Source: Arbacia lixula (taxonomy: Eukaryota; Echinodermata; Echinoidea; Arbacioida; Arbaciidae). Taken from it: a DNA stretch of 64,000 bases. Shown here piece by piece: positions 45,441 through 56,870 of this stretch. The position numbers were made by a program, and so were the translations under genes. The stretch is taken from assembly GCA_963669155.1 (NCBI GenBank), contig OZ022580.1, forward strand, positions 23,285,512 to 23,349,511. The letters are read 5' to 3'. The notes under the pieces are model-generated. The model did not search any database. It saw only the letters and a program-made list of their open reading frames with translations, and was not told the DNA's origin. The stretch's first letter is position 1. The number at the start of each line of letters is the position of its first letter.

Positions 45441-45617
45441 CCCCTCACAGTATGAAGCTGGCTGCACTCCGTAACTCTTTGCGTACCAGACAAATTACCC
45501 TTAAAGTTGATATTCATAGAAAATCCAAAAATGTAGCGATCCATATATCAATGGAAAGCTGAAAGTGTGTAGAAGTCAAATTTAGTCATTATTTTGCTTA
45601 TAAAATAACACAAAAGA

Positions 45618-45623
45618 AATAAA
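45618..45623 (+). promoter_or_regulatory. Candidate poly(A) signal AATAAA for SLC23
   Basis: The first AATAAA after the SLC23 stop (about 180 bp downstream) lies inside the piggyBac-like element in GAAATAAAAAC. Use of this site is inference. Confidence 0.4.
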
Positions 45624-46770
45624 AACAGTTTTTGTAACGCATCTCATAATGCTACGAACCCTGCCGTTTGCCGTCCGCGAAAAGAGCGATTTTTGATGAC
45701 GTAAGGTGAATGGGCACGTAAGCCATCTCCAGCCGCTACATTACGTGTTTTATACGTATAGCTCAAATATATCGTCCTGACTAAATATACCATTTAAGGC
45801 TATATTTCACTGTCTTTTAGATTTTTCTTGTTAGTAACATTTGAGTAAGTCTTGCACAAATCTAAGAAAAATAATCTCAGCAATAATAAAGTAAGAAAAA
45901 TGAAAATATTCTGACCTTTATCGGGAGGTTTTACATTGAAATACGAAGTCGAGTCTACTGAATTTAATACGACCTGTCGTTCGGAAAAGTTAGTTTTCTT
46001 GCACTTGTACGTTTTGTAGAGGTTATGCCATCTAACGACCTTTCAATTAAGGCTTACAGATATCTCAAATAATGTTGATAGAAGACTTGAGATAATATAA
46101 TCTAGATGTCAAACACTCTATAGACCCATTTATATTTTTCTCGAAAGATTTGTTGACGTTCAACGTCATACATACTGCAGTACGATTATGCACGCGCGCG
46201 TACGTCATTATAGTCCATGCATATCGCGACTGCATATCGTACGGTATAGCCTTACAGGTGCATTCGCATTCCATGATTACAAAGCATGCTCGCGATCACA
46301 CACGTACACATGTATGGGTATCGCGCATTTTCCTTTCATCAACCCTCTGCTCATCGTTCGATATTTCTGCTCGCAAGGGAAAGGGAAAGACAATCAACTG
46401 ACAACAACTTTTGCATGTATGTACATTGTGTACTATACTTGTGGTCTCTTATTGCGCGAAATATAAACTGGTTTGTCAACATGAACGGTATCATAGTACA
46501 TGTACATGTACATGTCTGCATCGTAGTTTTAATCTTATACAATTTCATCAGGATTGTTGACAGAACAATTGAGTCCTGTTCTTTTTTCTGTTTCGTCCCG
46601 GCCGACCGCGGTAGCTAGCTCGACTTTAGCGCTACTGCTACGGCTAGTTACACTGAGCTACTGCACGGATCGGGCCCACGGTTATTGCAAACTCGCGCAC
46701 TAAGTTTTGGAAAAAAATAAATACACCCTAGTCTAAATCATTTCAACTACATACCAATTTTCGGTGCTGC

Positions 46771-47097
46771 TTATGTTTGGATCAAGCCTGGCATGATCCT
46801 GGTTGCCCCTTGGCCTAGCATCCCGGTAGTTTTGTTTTCCATTTGTAGATCGAGATCGACATCTTCTTGAAGTTCAGGTTCTGGTTCATGCCGGTAAGCA
46901 ATCTCTACAGCGTCCGTAACAACACCATTCGTACTCGCAGCTCGAGCCCGAGGAGCGTTTGATTCATCATCAAAATCTCCCACTTCACCTTCATCGATTT
47001 CACTATCTGGTCCACTACTAGAGCTAATACTCTCGTCTTCAAGTTCTTCTTCAAAATTGTCGATTTCAAAATCTAAATCGAGGTCCAACTCATCCAT
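46771..47097 (-). CDS. Acidic 108-residue ORF, possible piggyBac transposase N-terminus
   Basis: The ATG is in good context (CAACAATGG). The protein begins MDELDLDLDFEIDNFEEELE and is Asp/Glu/Ser-rich to about residue 50, then a loose RARAAST region, a second acidic patch EPEPELQEDVDLD and a TAG/TAA-terminated end. No domain fold is recognisable. piggyBac transposases commonly start with such acidic regions, and the ORF points away from the right end of the surrounding element, as expected. The catalytic part is missing. An AG acceptor-like site directly precedes the ATG. Alternative: a first exon of an unrelated host gene. Confidence 0.45.
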   Translation of the reverse strand: MDELDLDLDFEIDNFEEELEDESISSSSGPDSEIDEGEVGDFDDESNAPRARAASTNGVVTDAVEIAYRHEPEPELQEDVDLDLQMENKTTGMLGQGATRIMPGLIQT

Positions 47098-47745
47098 TGT
47101 TGAAGTCTAAAAAATAATTCAGTTCGCGAAACGTAATTTGCTGTTCGGTACGTACACGAAAGCTGCACGTGACCGATTGTCAAATGAAATCATGGCCCAT
47201 TCAGTTACGTCATGCACAGTAACCTATTTTACGGGACGTAAATTGGGCAGATTTCGAGAGCGAATTTGAGTAGTTTTTGTTTGGATATTTTTGCGCTCCT
47301 GGTTTGTTTTAAAGTTTGGGATTAGCGTTATAATGATCATGAAGTCATAAACTTTACAATGATATCAAATTCAACCGTATTTAAAATCAATGAATATCAA
47401 CTTTAATGGGAATTGTCTGTCTTACTTGTTAATAAACAGACATGTGGCACAGAAAGAGTTAACGAACATCACCATGATTGATGATATGACGTATTACAAA
47501 TCATACAAGATGCATCGAATGAAAGACCACCTTCTTCTGCACGAGATGAATCTTTTCTTTTTTTTTAATTTAGTGAAAGGCACGTGTTTTGCCTTGTACA
47601 TATTGTCATGACTTTTTCCCCTTATTTGTTTCATTTTTTTTTTGTTTCTGTTTGTTTGTGCCCTTCCCTTCCTTGCTTTCTTTTAAGTAATGATCAGTAA
47701 TACCTGTAGTCCCTAAGGGATAAGCCTTTGACAGGTCAATGGCCT

Positions 47746-47991
47746 TTGTTGACACTCCACATCCATGACAATTGAAACAATATTTACCCCCTTCGTTCAT
47801 TTTCATTATAATTTCTCTATTTCTTTGTTGATACCCCACATCCAATATAATTGAAACAATATATATATATATATATATACCCCTTTTTCTCATTTTTGTT
47901 ATAAATTTCTTTGATGATACTCCACATCCACTTCACGTGTAACAATATAATACCTTTTTCATTTTTATTATAATTTCTGTATTTCTGTATT
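47746..47991. repeat. Three tandem units of about 80-85 bp
   Basis: Each unit runs GATACTCCACATCCA, a variable AATTGAAACAATAT (with TATATA expansion in unit 2), CCCCTTTTTC..CATTTT and ATTATAATTTCT. An ORF over it is incidental. Confidence 0.85.
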
Positions 47992-49590
47992 TCATTGTTA
48001 GCTCAATTTGCCTTTTCTTTGTCTGAAATGGTTTTACTGTTTTAGTTTTGTCTTGTTTTGAAATGAAACGAAATTATATGGTAAATTATATTTTATTCAA
48101 ATAAATCAAATTTACTCATAAATGGCCTTGAACTGGTTGTAAATGAGTTTAAGTGGAGGAACATTCTAGTCCTTGATTCATATAAAATAATTTACGTAGG
48201 GAGGAGAAATTTTAGGGACAGCTGCACATTATATATCGCATAAACTGACTCGTACCAAGGATACTCTTAAATCACACGGAGTAGTATTATATATGGAACC
48301 ACTACGTATTTATTTATCCCTGTGAATGTTGCTGTGACACCTCTTCAGAAAAAAACATTGGCAACTGAGTACACGCAGATAATGTCTTTGTTGTCTTGAT
48401 AGGTGTATGTGGTTCTGAATGAAAACAGCCTCTGTGACCATTTGTGAAGAGAACACAGAAACAACAATCTGTAAGTTTTTCTTTTTTGACCGTCTGAAGT
48501 GGCTTTCACCGTGTGAATGCGGCTAATGATACTGAACACAATTACAATTAAGATGAGGTTTATTATTATCATCATCATAATTATCATTATTATTAATGTC
48601 ATAATTGCTATCCTTGTTATTATTGCGTTACTTTAATTTATCATTATCATTTTCATCATTATGACTTATCAAGTAAGCAAATATCATTCCCCTAAACCTG
48701 GGGGTATGATTGGCCACCCCCACACCTTGTTAGGTGTGGGGGATGCATCCCCTCACCCCCCCCCCCCCCCACCCGTTGTTTACGCCCCTGGGTGCAACCA
48801 AACCTCGTTGAAAGGGATGGATATCAATTTCTTTAAAAATGCTTGCTCGTACCACAAACATGACCCTCACGATTGGGGCGCTCTTCGTCTGCAATTTTGT
48901 ATGCATATTTCCTTGTTTATATCCAAATGATAAAATACCTATCCTGAATATGGCAACTCCTTTAAAATATCTGCATCAAGAACAACAGTGATTCGTTACC
49001 AAAGGTTATCAATAGTTTTAAGAGTATGTCATGTACGTTTTCCTTGTTCATTTTTTCTTTGTTCAGAACCATATTGTATTTTTAGTTTCTTTTGATAAGC
49101 TTATGAAATTCAACCATAATCATTGTCTATATGGATGTATACACTATTATACATAATGTCAGATTCGCATATGTATTAAAAAGCAATTATAAATCATGTG
49201 ATATACTTACACTAACTGAGACTGAGATAAGATGAGGACCCTAGGCTAGAACGGTCGGACACGGTCACGTGTGTATCATGATTTCTTTTTCCTGTATTTA
49301 CTTTACTCTAAGTGTTAATGCTTATTAACCATGTACCAATTTACTTGTTTTCTATATCAGGCTCAGGTTGTTAATGTGTATACGTGAATGAAATGGAAAA
49401 TAAACGATAAAGTTCAATGTTTTCATCCATGATGTGAATCTTTAATGTCCCGTCATTTATTCCTTGTGTGAATAGCAGTGACAATGGCAGTGATGACAAT
49501 CGCTTAGATATCAGGAGAAAGTGACAAAGATTCAAAGGAACAAAATATAGTGTGAGATGAAATGGTAGAGGAAATATAGAGGTGGTGTCA
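47992..49590. other. Gene-free stretch
   Basis: AT-rich; an ATTATTATC tract at about 48558-48665 and a C run at 48757-48770 next to a short inverted repeat CCCCCACACCTTGTTAGGTG / GTGGGGG. No gene is seen. Confidence 0.4.
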
Positions 49591-49599
49591 TGTATATCA

Positions 49600-49601
49600 A
49601 T

Positions 49602-49632
<31 letters not shown>

Positions 49633-50048
49633 GACGCGCGAAAAAGGGAGGGGGATAATGTGTGAAACAAAATAGGAATAGAGGGATGGGGGGGGGGGAG
49701 GCGGGACAATGATTGAAGAAATAGGGAAAGAAGGGGGAAATGGAGAGAGACAGAGAAAATGAGAATGAGGGTAGACAGGGAGGGTGACAAAGGAGACAAA
49801 AAGAAAAAGAAAGAAAAGAGAAAGTGAAGATTACTGCAAAAAAAGGCATATTATGACACAGAGAGAAAGAGCGGAAGAGCGAGAAACAAAAAGAAAGAGA
49901 AAAAATGGAAAGAGGGCAAGAGAGAGAGAGAGAGAGAGATAGTAAAAGGGAGAGAGAGAGAGGGGGGGGGGTGGGGCATACAGGGATAGAGACCGAGGGG
50001 GAGAAAGAAAGGGAGAAAATACAGACAGAGAGAGAGAAAGAAAGAGTA
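49600..50048. repeat. Purine-rich microsatellite block (GT, then GA/GGGA)
   Basis: (GT)n at 49603-49632, then about 400 bp of nearly pure A/G on the plus strand, with (GA)n at 49919-49940 and several G runs. Long S/L/F-rich minus-strand ORFs across it are repeat artefacts. A polypurine tract this long could form triplex DNA. Confidence 0.9.
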
Positions 50049-50699
50049 AAATCAACTCGCCTTAGAGTGTGGCACATATAACAAGATTCTGCGAGCACTG
50101 ACTTGTCATGCTTGTAGGTTTCTGGGTTACTAACCGATCACGATCCCAAAAGCATGTTCCCATTGCCAAACTGCATTCATGTCGACTGTACCTTGCGACG
50201 ATGCACAAGCACTTGTTCACAGTTATACGAAGAATGGTTGTTGCAATCTATTTTTTTTTTTTTTTTTGGGGGGGGGGGTGAATTCAAATGATAGACTTGA
50301 TTACTGTTAAAGGTCAACTTGATCATATTAAGTATTTTACGGTGCCATGTGTATTTTTTCACCATTAATGTACACTTATCCCATAGAACTGCATTGTGTC
50401 TGGTATATTAATAAGAAATAAACAATATGCAAAAGGTAAACCTGCGTGAGTCCTTCTTAAAATGAAAAAAAAAATAATGATGAAAACGAAAATTAAATTA
50501 TCCCAGAAGGCTATTGAACTAATGTAATAAACAGAAGAGATAAATATTACTTTTCAAACACGTTAAATTATAGTGGTATTTACACATTCAAATGTCGTTA
50601 AAGTAATAGATTTATCAATAGATAAAAAAGGACTAAACTAAGTTCGTTTAGTCGCTTTTCCAGTTTTTTTGTAAAAATGTTCAATGATAAAATGGCTTT

Positions 50700-50800
50700 G
50701 GATTTGCACCGAATTAGACTGCATTGTACTTTTGACGGATTCGAACCGTATACCTGTCTAGTGACAGACCACACCACCTCCGCATGTAAGAGTAAGGGAC
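50700..50800 (-). repeat. tRNA-derived SINE-like segment
   Basis: On the minus strand a perfect B-box GGTTCGAATCC (50737-50747 on the plus strand as its complement) is preceded by GGAGGTGGTGTGGTCTGTCA, an A-box-like region at normal spacing. Cloverleaf pairing is incomplete, so a SINE head is more likely than a working tRNA gene. Confidence 0.55.
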
Positions 50801-50846
50801 GGAAGGGAGTAAGATTAACGGGTCTTGTAATCATCGTAGAACCTAC

Positions 50847-51343
50847 GGTTACAGTTCTATTTTCAGAAGGCTCGTTATTCCGAAGGTTCGTAATTCCGAA
50901 ACACCTAAATAGCCCATACCCGGATGCTCGTTAGTCCGAAAACGAAAAGGGTTCGTTAATCCGAGCATTTGTGGCGTTATTCCGAAGGGTCGTTACTCCA
51001 AAAATAAAATAGGGCTCGTTATTCCAAAGGTTCGTTAATCCGGAAACGAAATAAGGTTCGTTACTCCGAAGGGTCGTTAATCCAAAAACGAAATAAGGTT
51101 CGTTTTTCCGAAGGTTCGTTAATCCGAAAATGAAATAAGGTACGTTATTCCGCACCTTCAGAATAACGATCCTTCGGAACAATACAAACCTTTTCACGGT
51201 TTTGGATTTTTTTCGGACGAACGAACCTTCGGAATAACGAACCTTCGGAATAACAGCTTCGGACGAACGAACCTTCGGAATAACGAACCTTCGGACGAAC
51301 GAACCTTCGGAATAACGAACCTTCGGAATAACGAGTGCTTCCC
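50847..51343 (-). mobile_element. CACTCG element, copy 4 (expanded), with 8-bp target-site duplication
   Basis: In minus orientation: it ends CGAGTGCTTCCC on the right and starts GGTTACAGTTC on the left. Flanks are GAACCTAC (50839-50846) and GAACCTAT (51344-51351), seven of eight equal. It contains the CGTTAATCCGAGCATTTGTG core and an expanded block of about 330 bp with more than ten GTTCGTTATTCCGAAG-type units in both directions, separated by GAAATAAG spacers. Confidence 0.88.
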
Positions 51344-51395
51344 GAACCTATGACCTACCGTCATCACTAGTCCCGGTCTTGTTTAATCACATCGG

Positions 51396-51694
51396 CCCGT
51401 ATTCACAACGGTGGTGAAACTTAGACCGCGTACTAAACCTAGACTAATTTCATGAGCCACAAACTAAATGACAATGCTGTTAAAAGTCATCAATTTTCAT
51501 TGGACAACCATAACAGTGGGTGATTTTAATTATTCGCTGTAATTATCATGTGGACAAACTCAGTATACCATAGTGATTACGGGGACAAAATTAATTACAT
51601 GGGAATCAATAATGATTTTGTTTTATTTGGCGTCAAATGAAGTTAGTCCAGGTTTAGTACACGTATTAAGTTGAACCATTATTGTGAATACGGG
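51396..51694. mobile_element. MITE with CCCGTATTCAC inverted ends
   Basis: About 300 bp; left arm CCCGTATTCACAACGGTGGT, then CTTAGACCGCGTACTAAACC; the right arm is its inverse (GGTTTAGTACACGTATTAAG, AATTGTGAATACGGG region). Arm length about 50 bp. No ORF. It lies directly after copy 4 of the CACTCG family. Confidence 0.8.
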
Positions 51695-51803
51695 TCAATC
51701 ACTTTATAATCTGGGGACGATGCCTTCAGGTGATTCTTAAACCAAAAGGGGGTGGGACCTGCCCGAGTCTTGGTAGAACCGCTCTGTCGTTATTTCTGGT
51801 CCT

Positions 51804-52480
51804 GGGCCCTGTTTCACCAAAATGTGCGTAGGTTACCATGGTTACGCATGACTGGTGACCTGTTCTAATGATACCTCAATTTGATCCAGTTTTAACAAAG
51901 TGGGAGCTAATTTCCTACAATTATTATAACATATATATGGTATATGTCTATAGCCAGCCTTTGTTACCGCCCAACAATGTGCTGATTTTAGCGACTCTTG
52001 GACTTGTTGGTCGCCCGTAATTACTGGCCTGTGGCTTTGTCCCTTTTGTCCTTTGTCGGTAACTTGTTACCGCCGGTCAATGCGAGGCGCACCAACGGTC
52101 TATTGTTGGTCAAGTACCCGGATACGCCGGCTATTAGTATTGGACCATTTATAGTTAGTGCGCTGCACTGACCATAGGGTATTTAAACCCCTGCTTACGA
52201 CAATTTTGTATCACACCTGACGAAGTGTTGCAGCGGCACACGAAACGTCGTGATCTTTTCGATACCGTTTACCTTACATTGCGAGACAAACGATTATCAG
52301 TAGCCATCTATCCGCAATGAGTAACATATTTAGCATTATATATGCCAAGTTTGGTATTCAGACGGTCGTTAACAATAAGAATTTTAATCTACAAAGATTC
52401 AGATTTTAACTTTAAGTGATGGGAATCAAAATCATATTGAGAATCTGATTTGCCACCTAAGAACAGGTCACCAGTCGTTC
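51804..52480. mobile_element. GGGCCCTGTTTCACC element with nested insertion
   Basis: GACTGGTGACCTGTTCT at 51850-51866 is repeated in inverse at 52461-52477. The left border GGGCCCTGTTTCACCAA is typical of MITEs in invertebrate genomes and recurs near 56608. The centre (about 51900-52380) is unrelated to the arms and contains the hairpin motif described at 52205-52256, so it may be a second insertion. Confidence 0.55.
52205..52256 (+). other. CTGACGA...GAAAC hairpin motif
   Basis: CTGACGA is followed by a hairpin (GTGTTGC pairing with GCACAC) and GAAACGTCGTG. Similar CTGANGA-stem-GAAACG signatures recur in retroelement-associated DNA, and the two boxes equal half of a hammerhead ribozyme core. 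The remaining stems and cleavage site were not found, so no ribozyme is called. Confidence 0.4.
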
Positions 52481-52499
52481 GTGACGCCGTGAGTAACTA

Positions 52500-54170
52500 A
52501 CGCACATCTTAGTGTAACATCCCCCAGTAATCATTACTACTCTTATCCCTTACCTTTAAACACTGAGACCCGGCAGAATGTAGGCAGTGTGAACGTCCTC
52601 TTGTCTTGCTCGTGAAGTGTGTATTGCCTTCACCACCCGCTAGTTTCCAATCGACAAACCTGAGCAGCGATGCCCCGTGCGCTCCGCGGCACAAACAACC
52701 GTCGTCCGTCAATTTTCATTCCTGGTAATGCACAGCCCCCAAAACGGTTCCGTTCACACGGGTGGCATAAGAACACAAGGTCCGAGGCGTGGTTCAATAG
52801 ACATCGGAGGAAGACAATCATTATTAAAGTAATGAATGAAATAAGAAAATTAATGGGATCATAAAGTGGAACATAAGGAGAAGAATGAGGGGGGGGGGGG
52901 GGGTGGAAGAAACAGTAAATTGATTTTCCAAGAAACAAAAAAAAAAAAAAACCCGAAATCACAAAATAAGAGAAGACATGAAAGGTAAAATCGTAATAAA
53001 AGAGTTAGATGGGAAAGAAGAAAAAGACAAATATCATAGAAAACAGATCATGGCGATATTGGTGATAACGATCTCAAGAAGTAAAAAAGAATAAGCAATA
53101 AGTCATGTAAATGAATACAATAATCGTCTAGGTCTATTCTATAATTACTGGCATTTATTTAAACGTGTTTTTTTTTTTAATTTGAACAAGCTATTCCTCA
53201 TATCATTTTCTTCAGAACACAGTGCACTTTTAAGAATGAAAGTTCGCTTTTAATCACTAAAAACTGCGCCGAATATTTTGACGTTCATCTTCGGTCTTGA
53301 GCGCTCGTATTAGCTTTTAGATGTAAACAGGGTCACGCAACAATACCGACCGGATCACGACCTGAAATCATTTATTACTCCGCGCTGTGTATCCTGAACA
53401 CTTGTGAGGGTGTCCGAAATTTCATTTTCGGAAAAAGATTTGATCAGCCATTTTGAATGTTAATATCGTTTTGTAATCGGATGCGGGTCGTATGAGATGC
53501 GGTTGCACAGAATCGGAGAGGCGAGAGATGGGTGGCGAGTTAAAGAGAAATGGTGTGGTGTTACAAGCACCGCGAGGCAAACTGATTAGACCAATTATCA
53601 TCTGGCGGCTTGAAGAGACGCAGAAGGGGCCGAAAAATGAAATCAGAACACAAGTCGAAGGTTTGCTCGCCCTGACTTCGGAGGTGGATTAGTTTTCACT
53701 TCATAAACAATCCAATATCATGTTTTGTTTGTGGACGTATGATCTTTCAAGTCGTCCTTCTTTTGTTAGAGGGGCGGGAAAGGGAATTATGACTGATTGT
53801 GTTATCTGTGATGATGAGATTGATACTGATTATGGTAATTAATACTGCCCTGCTCTGACAAAAGGAAGCAACTAACGAAAGAGACTTTCTTGTAAATGAG
53901 CAAAATGTGTCTGTCACTTGCATTGGCATCAGTGCAACACCACATCATGTTAGATTGAATAACTCACAGCAAGATGAATATTTTTTGTCCAGATTTTGGC
54001 AGTATGTAGGGAATGCTGGGTACAATCTAAGAATAACAATAAGCCAGATTTGAGTGATTTGTCACTTGCTTCCTTGTGTCAGAGTAGGGCAGAATACGTA
54101 TTACACGTGCGCTTTTTACAACCCCCCCCCCCTCCCCATTCCTCCTTGTTCTCTCGTCGTTTATCTATGT
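52500..54170. other. Gene-free stretch
   Basis: Homopolymers at 52889-52903 (G) and 52937-52952 (A); AT-rich elsewhere. Several ORFs of 60-110 codons lack splice signals, composition bias or recognisable domains and are not called. Confidence 0.4.
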
Positions 54171-54174
54171 TTTT

Positions 54175-54190
54175 CCTTCTTTCTTTCTTT

Positions 54191-54239
<49 letters not shown>

Positions 54240-54319
54240 TCTCACTCTTATTTACCCCTTTCTCTCTCTTTCACGTTCTCACTCTCTCACACACACACTC
54301 TCTCTCTCTCTCATAAGCG

Positions 54320-54367
<48 letters not shown>

Positions 54368-54411
54368 CTCTCTGTGTCTCTCTCTGTCTCTCTCTCTCTC
54401 TCAATTTCTTT
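54175..54411. repeat. CT microsatellite
   Basis: (CT)n in three long blocks with CACACA and GTGTGTCTCTC interruptions, preceded by C runs at 54121-54135. Confidence 0.95.
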
Positions 54412-55454
54412 ATTTGTTCTTTCCCTGTATTATCATCTTCTTTTCTTTACGCTCTTATCATATATGATATCTCTGAACTAACGAACGGTCTTATTTATCA
54501 CTTTAACTCTCAAAGATAAGTAAAACACTTTTCTTGTTCATTTTTGTTTTTATTACATGAAAAAGTGTTTCCTGGATGAATGAATTGTAGGGAAAAAGTT
54601 AACATAGGTATGTTTGTTAAAACCTGTCGTGTCATGTGATTTTGCGGTCACCCATGCACGTAGTGACGTCAGGTTTTCTTCAAGAACTGTGATTACATTT
54701 TCATTCTATCCCCCGTTTTTAGGGACAGGGATATCAAATCATATGAAAAGTGATTAATAATTCCTTGAATAAATGTCTACTTTGAGTTGAGTTGGCTTTG
54801 ACACAGAAAACATGAATACTATGATGACGTGTCTAAGAATGGGAAGTTGTCACAGTAATACGAGCCTGACATTTTGAAGAACGGTGCCAAGCAAGCATAG
54901 CAATTAATTCAATAAATGTTTCATGATGTATTATTCATTTGTAAATATAGTCAGCACATACGGGCAGCTCAGGCGAACGAGCCCAAAGTTCAAACCCGGC
55001 TACAATAATTGGTGCCCCAAATGTTGCTGTCAACGGCGTTTCGTAAACAGAATAATTCGATATAAAGGTGTGAAGAATACTGCTGAGATCTGACCGACCG
55101 CCCAGGTGCAAGTACCCGTCAGCTCTGCACCCCACCCCCATCCGCATCCCCATCCCCATCCAGGCCTCCCCCCCCCCCTCCCCACATCCATGCCACGCCC
55201 CCTCCGTGTGTTCGGGATACCGAAATAACTTCTACTCAGCTCTGCCAGTCAGTCAGTCGGCCCAGGTAAAAGCGGGGGCTGTTAAATCATTACGAACACA
55301 CCAAGGTGTGCATGGCATGCGGGGGCAACCCCCATGGTTTCAACATCTCTTCCCGTCCTGTGATGAATTAATAACGATAGAGTCCGACCTCCAATCCACG
55401 TTGAATTTACCTCTTTATGTGGCAGACCTACTGATACTCTATGGGACGTAGAAA
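54412..55454. other. Gene-free stretch
   Basis: No supported gene. CCCCATCC hexamer-like repeats occur at about 55132-55165. A tRNA-like fragment near 54960-55005 was considered and rejected. Confidence 0.4.
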
Positions 55455-55595
55455 TAATACAAAAACAAAGTCTTGTCTATCGGGGAGCCAAAATTTGAAA
55501 TGAATTACCTAATGAAATAAGAATCTTGCCGAATTTTAACAAATTTAAGACTGCTCTCAATAAATTTCTTGCTTCTTTAAGTATCTGACTTTCAC
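55455..55595 (+). mobile_element. LINE fragment, C-terminal RT tail
   Basis: The plus-strand frame reads QSLVYRGAKI, TGA, NELPNEIRILPNFNKFKTAL and NKFLASLSI before a stop. The (G)AxxWNxLPxxIRxxxxxxxFKxxL signature marks the end of Jockey/CR1/Rex-type LINE ORF2; here the Trp codon has become TGA. A TTTTC-type microsatellite and a C run follow. Confidence 0.75.
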
Positions 55596-55654
55596 ATAAT
55601 TCTTATAGAATCACATGTATTAATGATAGAACAAAAGTAGTCTTTCTTTCTCTT

Positions 55655-55756
55655 CAAGATATGTTTTGTTTTGTTTTGTTTTTTCTTTCTTTTCTTTTCT
55701 ATCCTTTCTTTTCTTTTCTTTCTTTTCTTTTCTTTCTTTTCTTTTCTTTCTTTTAA
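55655..55756. repeat. TTTTC / TTTC microsatellite
   Basis: (TTTTCTTTC)n over about 100 bp. The Lys/Glu-rich ORF on the minus strand is an artefact. Confidence 0.95.
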
Positions 55757-56175
55757 ATGATTAAGTATGTAATTTTTCTGTATGTTTGTTTTTGTTTGTT
55801 TTGTTCGTATATTTTTATATGTTCTTTTGTTCAAATGTATGATTTACTATGTTTTTATCATGCACGCCCCCCCCCCCCCCTGAAAAACAGCCGTTGGCTG
55901 AAGTGGGTCACCGTGCTAAGATAAAATAATCTGAATTGAACTTGTGTGTATAAATGGTGAAACAAATCTACAAGCGGCATACTTAGGCTTAAGGTGAAAT
56001 TTATTTGTACCACATGTAATGCAGCTGAATGGGAGTTGTGTGCATTACTGGTGACAACATGCACACCTGGCACACGAAGGGTTAAGAAAGGTTTAAAGGT
56101 AAGGAAGAGTAGAAGTAGAGAATGTCGAAGCTTTCGGCATTGATTTTAGTGAAAGGGCTTTCTGTGGTAATTTCA

Positions 56176-56300
56176 ATTTTTAAAGAAATTTTAGGCATAC
56201 GCCAAGTAGTAAGGATAGCGTGCTCCATCCTGCAAATGAACGAAAAAAAAAGTCAGAAAAAAATCTTGGAACCAGACGGCATTTGAATCGGCATTGTTAG
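56176..56300. repeat. Second copy of the repeat at 32993
   Basis: AAAGAAATTTTAGGCATACG, then AGTAGTAAGGATAGCGTGCT, then GAACCAGACGGCATTTGAAT match the left half of 32993-33172. The right half is absent. Confidence 0.65.
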
Positions 56301-56607
56301 AATATGGGACTTCAACTGTCCAAACTAGAAAAGTCGTGATGCCAAAACGGTCTCCATTCATATATTAAAAGTCTTAGTGTAAAGTTAAAAAGCACGCAGA
56401 CACACAAATCCGCCCACACAAAGATACACAAACAGTAAACAACCACAGATATACACACAACAAACACAGTACACACATACAACTCCTGAGCAATAGACGA
56501 ATAGACCATGGTGACTGTTCTGTTCAACTAAGCTTTTTAAGGTGATTTATTAGCCGTGTGGTGTCTTCTTTAAGGGATTATTGAAAGGACGGAACTATTA
56601 GGCCAGG

Positions 56608-56870
56608 CGTGTTTCACCAAGCGATTCTTAAGCTAAGAACGATTTTACCTACGACTGATGACCCTTTCCTGTACTAAATCCGGTTCTCAATGATTTTGAT
56701 TCCCATCAGCTTAAGTTACTCGTAAAATCCATCCGTATTGATTCATTCTATAATGGAATTTGCAACTGAGCTGTATATGTTATTTGTTTGTATTCATTTT
56801 AACCATGTTGTATTAAATGTAAAAATTCAAAGCAGGGCCCCCTGGTAGAACAGTGTTTAACAACTAAGGG
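56608..56870. mobile_element. GTTTCACC MITE-like remnant
   Basis: GTGTTTCACCAAGCGATTCT, then CTACGACTGATGACC and ATGATTTTGATTCCCATCA resemble both arms of the element at 51804-52480. The borders are not precise. Confidence 0.5.

Larger units (their letters stand above)
45475..47458. mobile_element. piggyBac-like element, probably non-autonomous
   Basis: The left end CTCTTTGCGTACCAG (after GTAA at 45471-45474) and the inverse of the right end, CTCTTTCTGTGCCAC (before TTAA at 47459-47462), agree at 11 of the first 14 bases. TTAA-type flanks and CYCTTTG-like ends fit piggyBac. The only coding relic is an acidic ORF on the minus strand near the right end; no DDD transposase core is recognised, so it looks like an internal-deletion derivative of about 2 kb. 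It is inserted about 30 bp after the SLC23 stop codon. Confidence 0.65.

Noticed and set aside
49371..50098. Long Ser/Phe/Leu-rich minus-strand ORFs
   Set aside because: Produced by the purine-rich repeat; no domain, no splice signals.
52205..52256. Complete hammerhead ribozyme
   Set aside because: Only the CTGANGA and GAAAC boxes and one stem are present; no closing stems or UH cleavage site could be paired.
53492..53692. 66-residue ORF MRCGCTESERREMGG...
   Set aside because: No homology recognised, no splice signals or neighbours that support it; left out for lack of evidence.
54955..55010. tRNA gene on the plus strand (AGCTCAGG and GTTCAAACCC)
   Set aside because: A- and B-box-like pieces are too close and no acceptor or anticodon stem forms.
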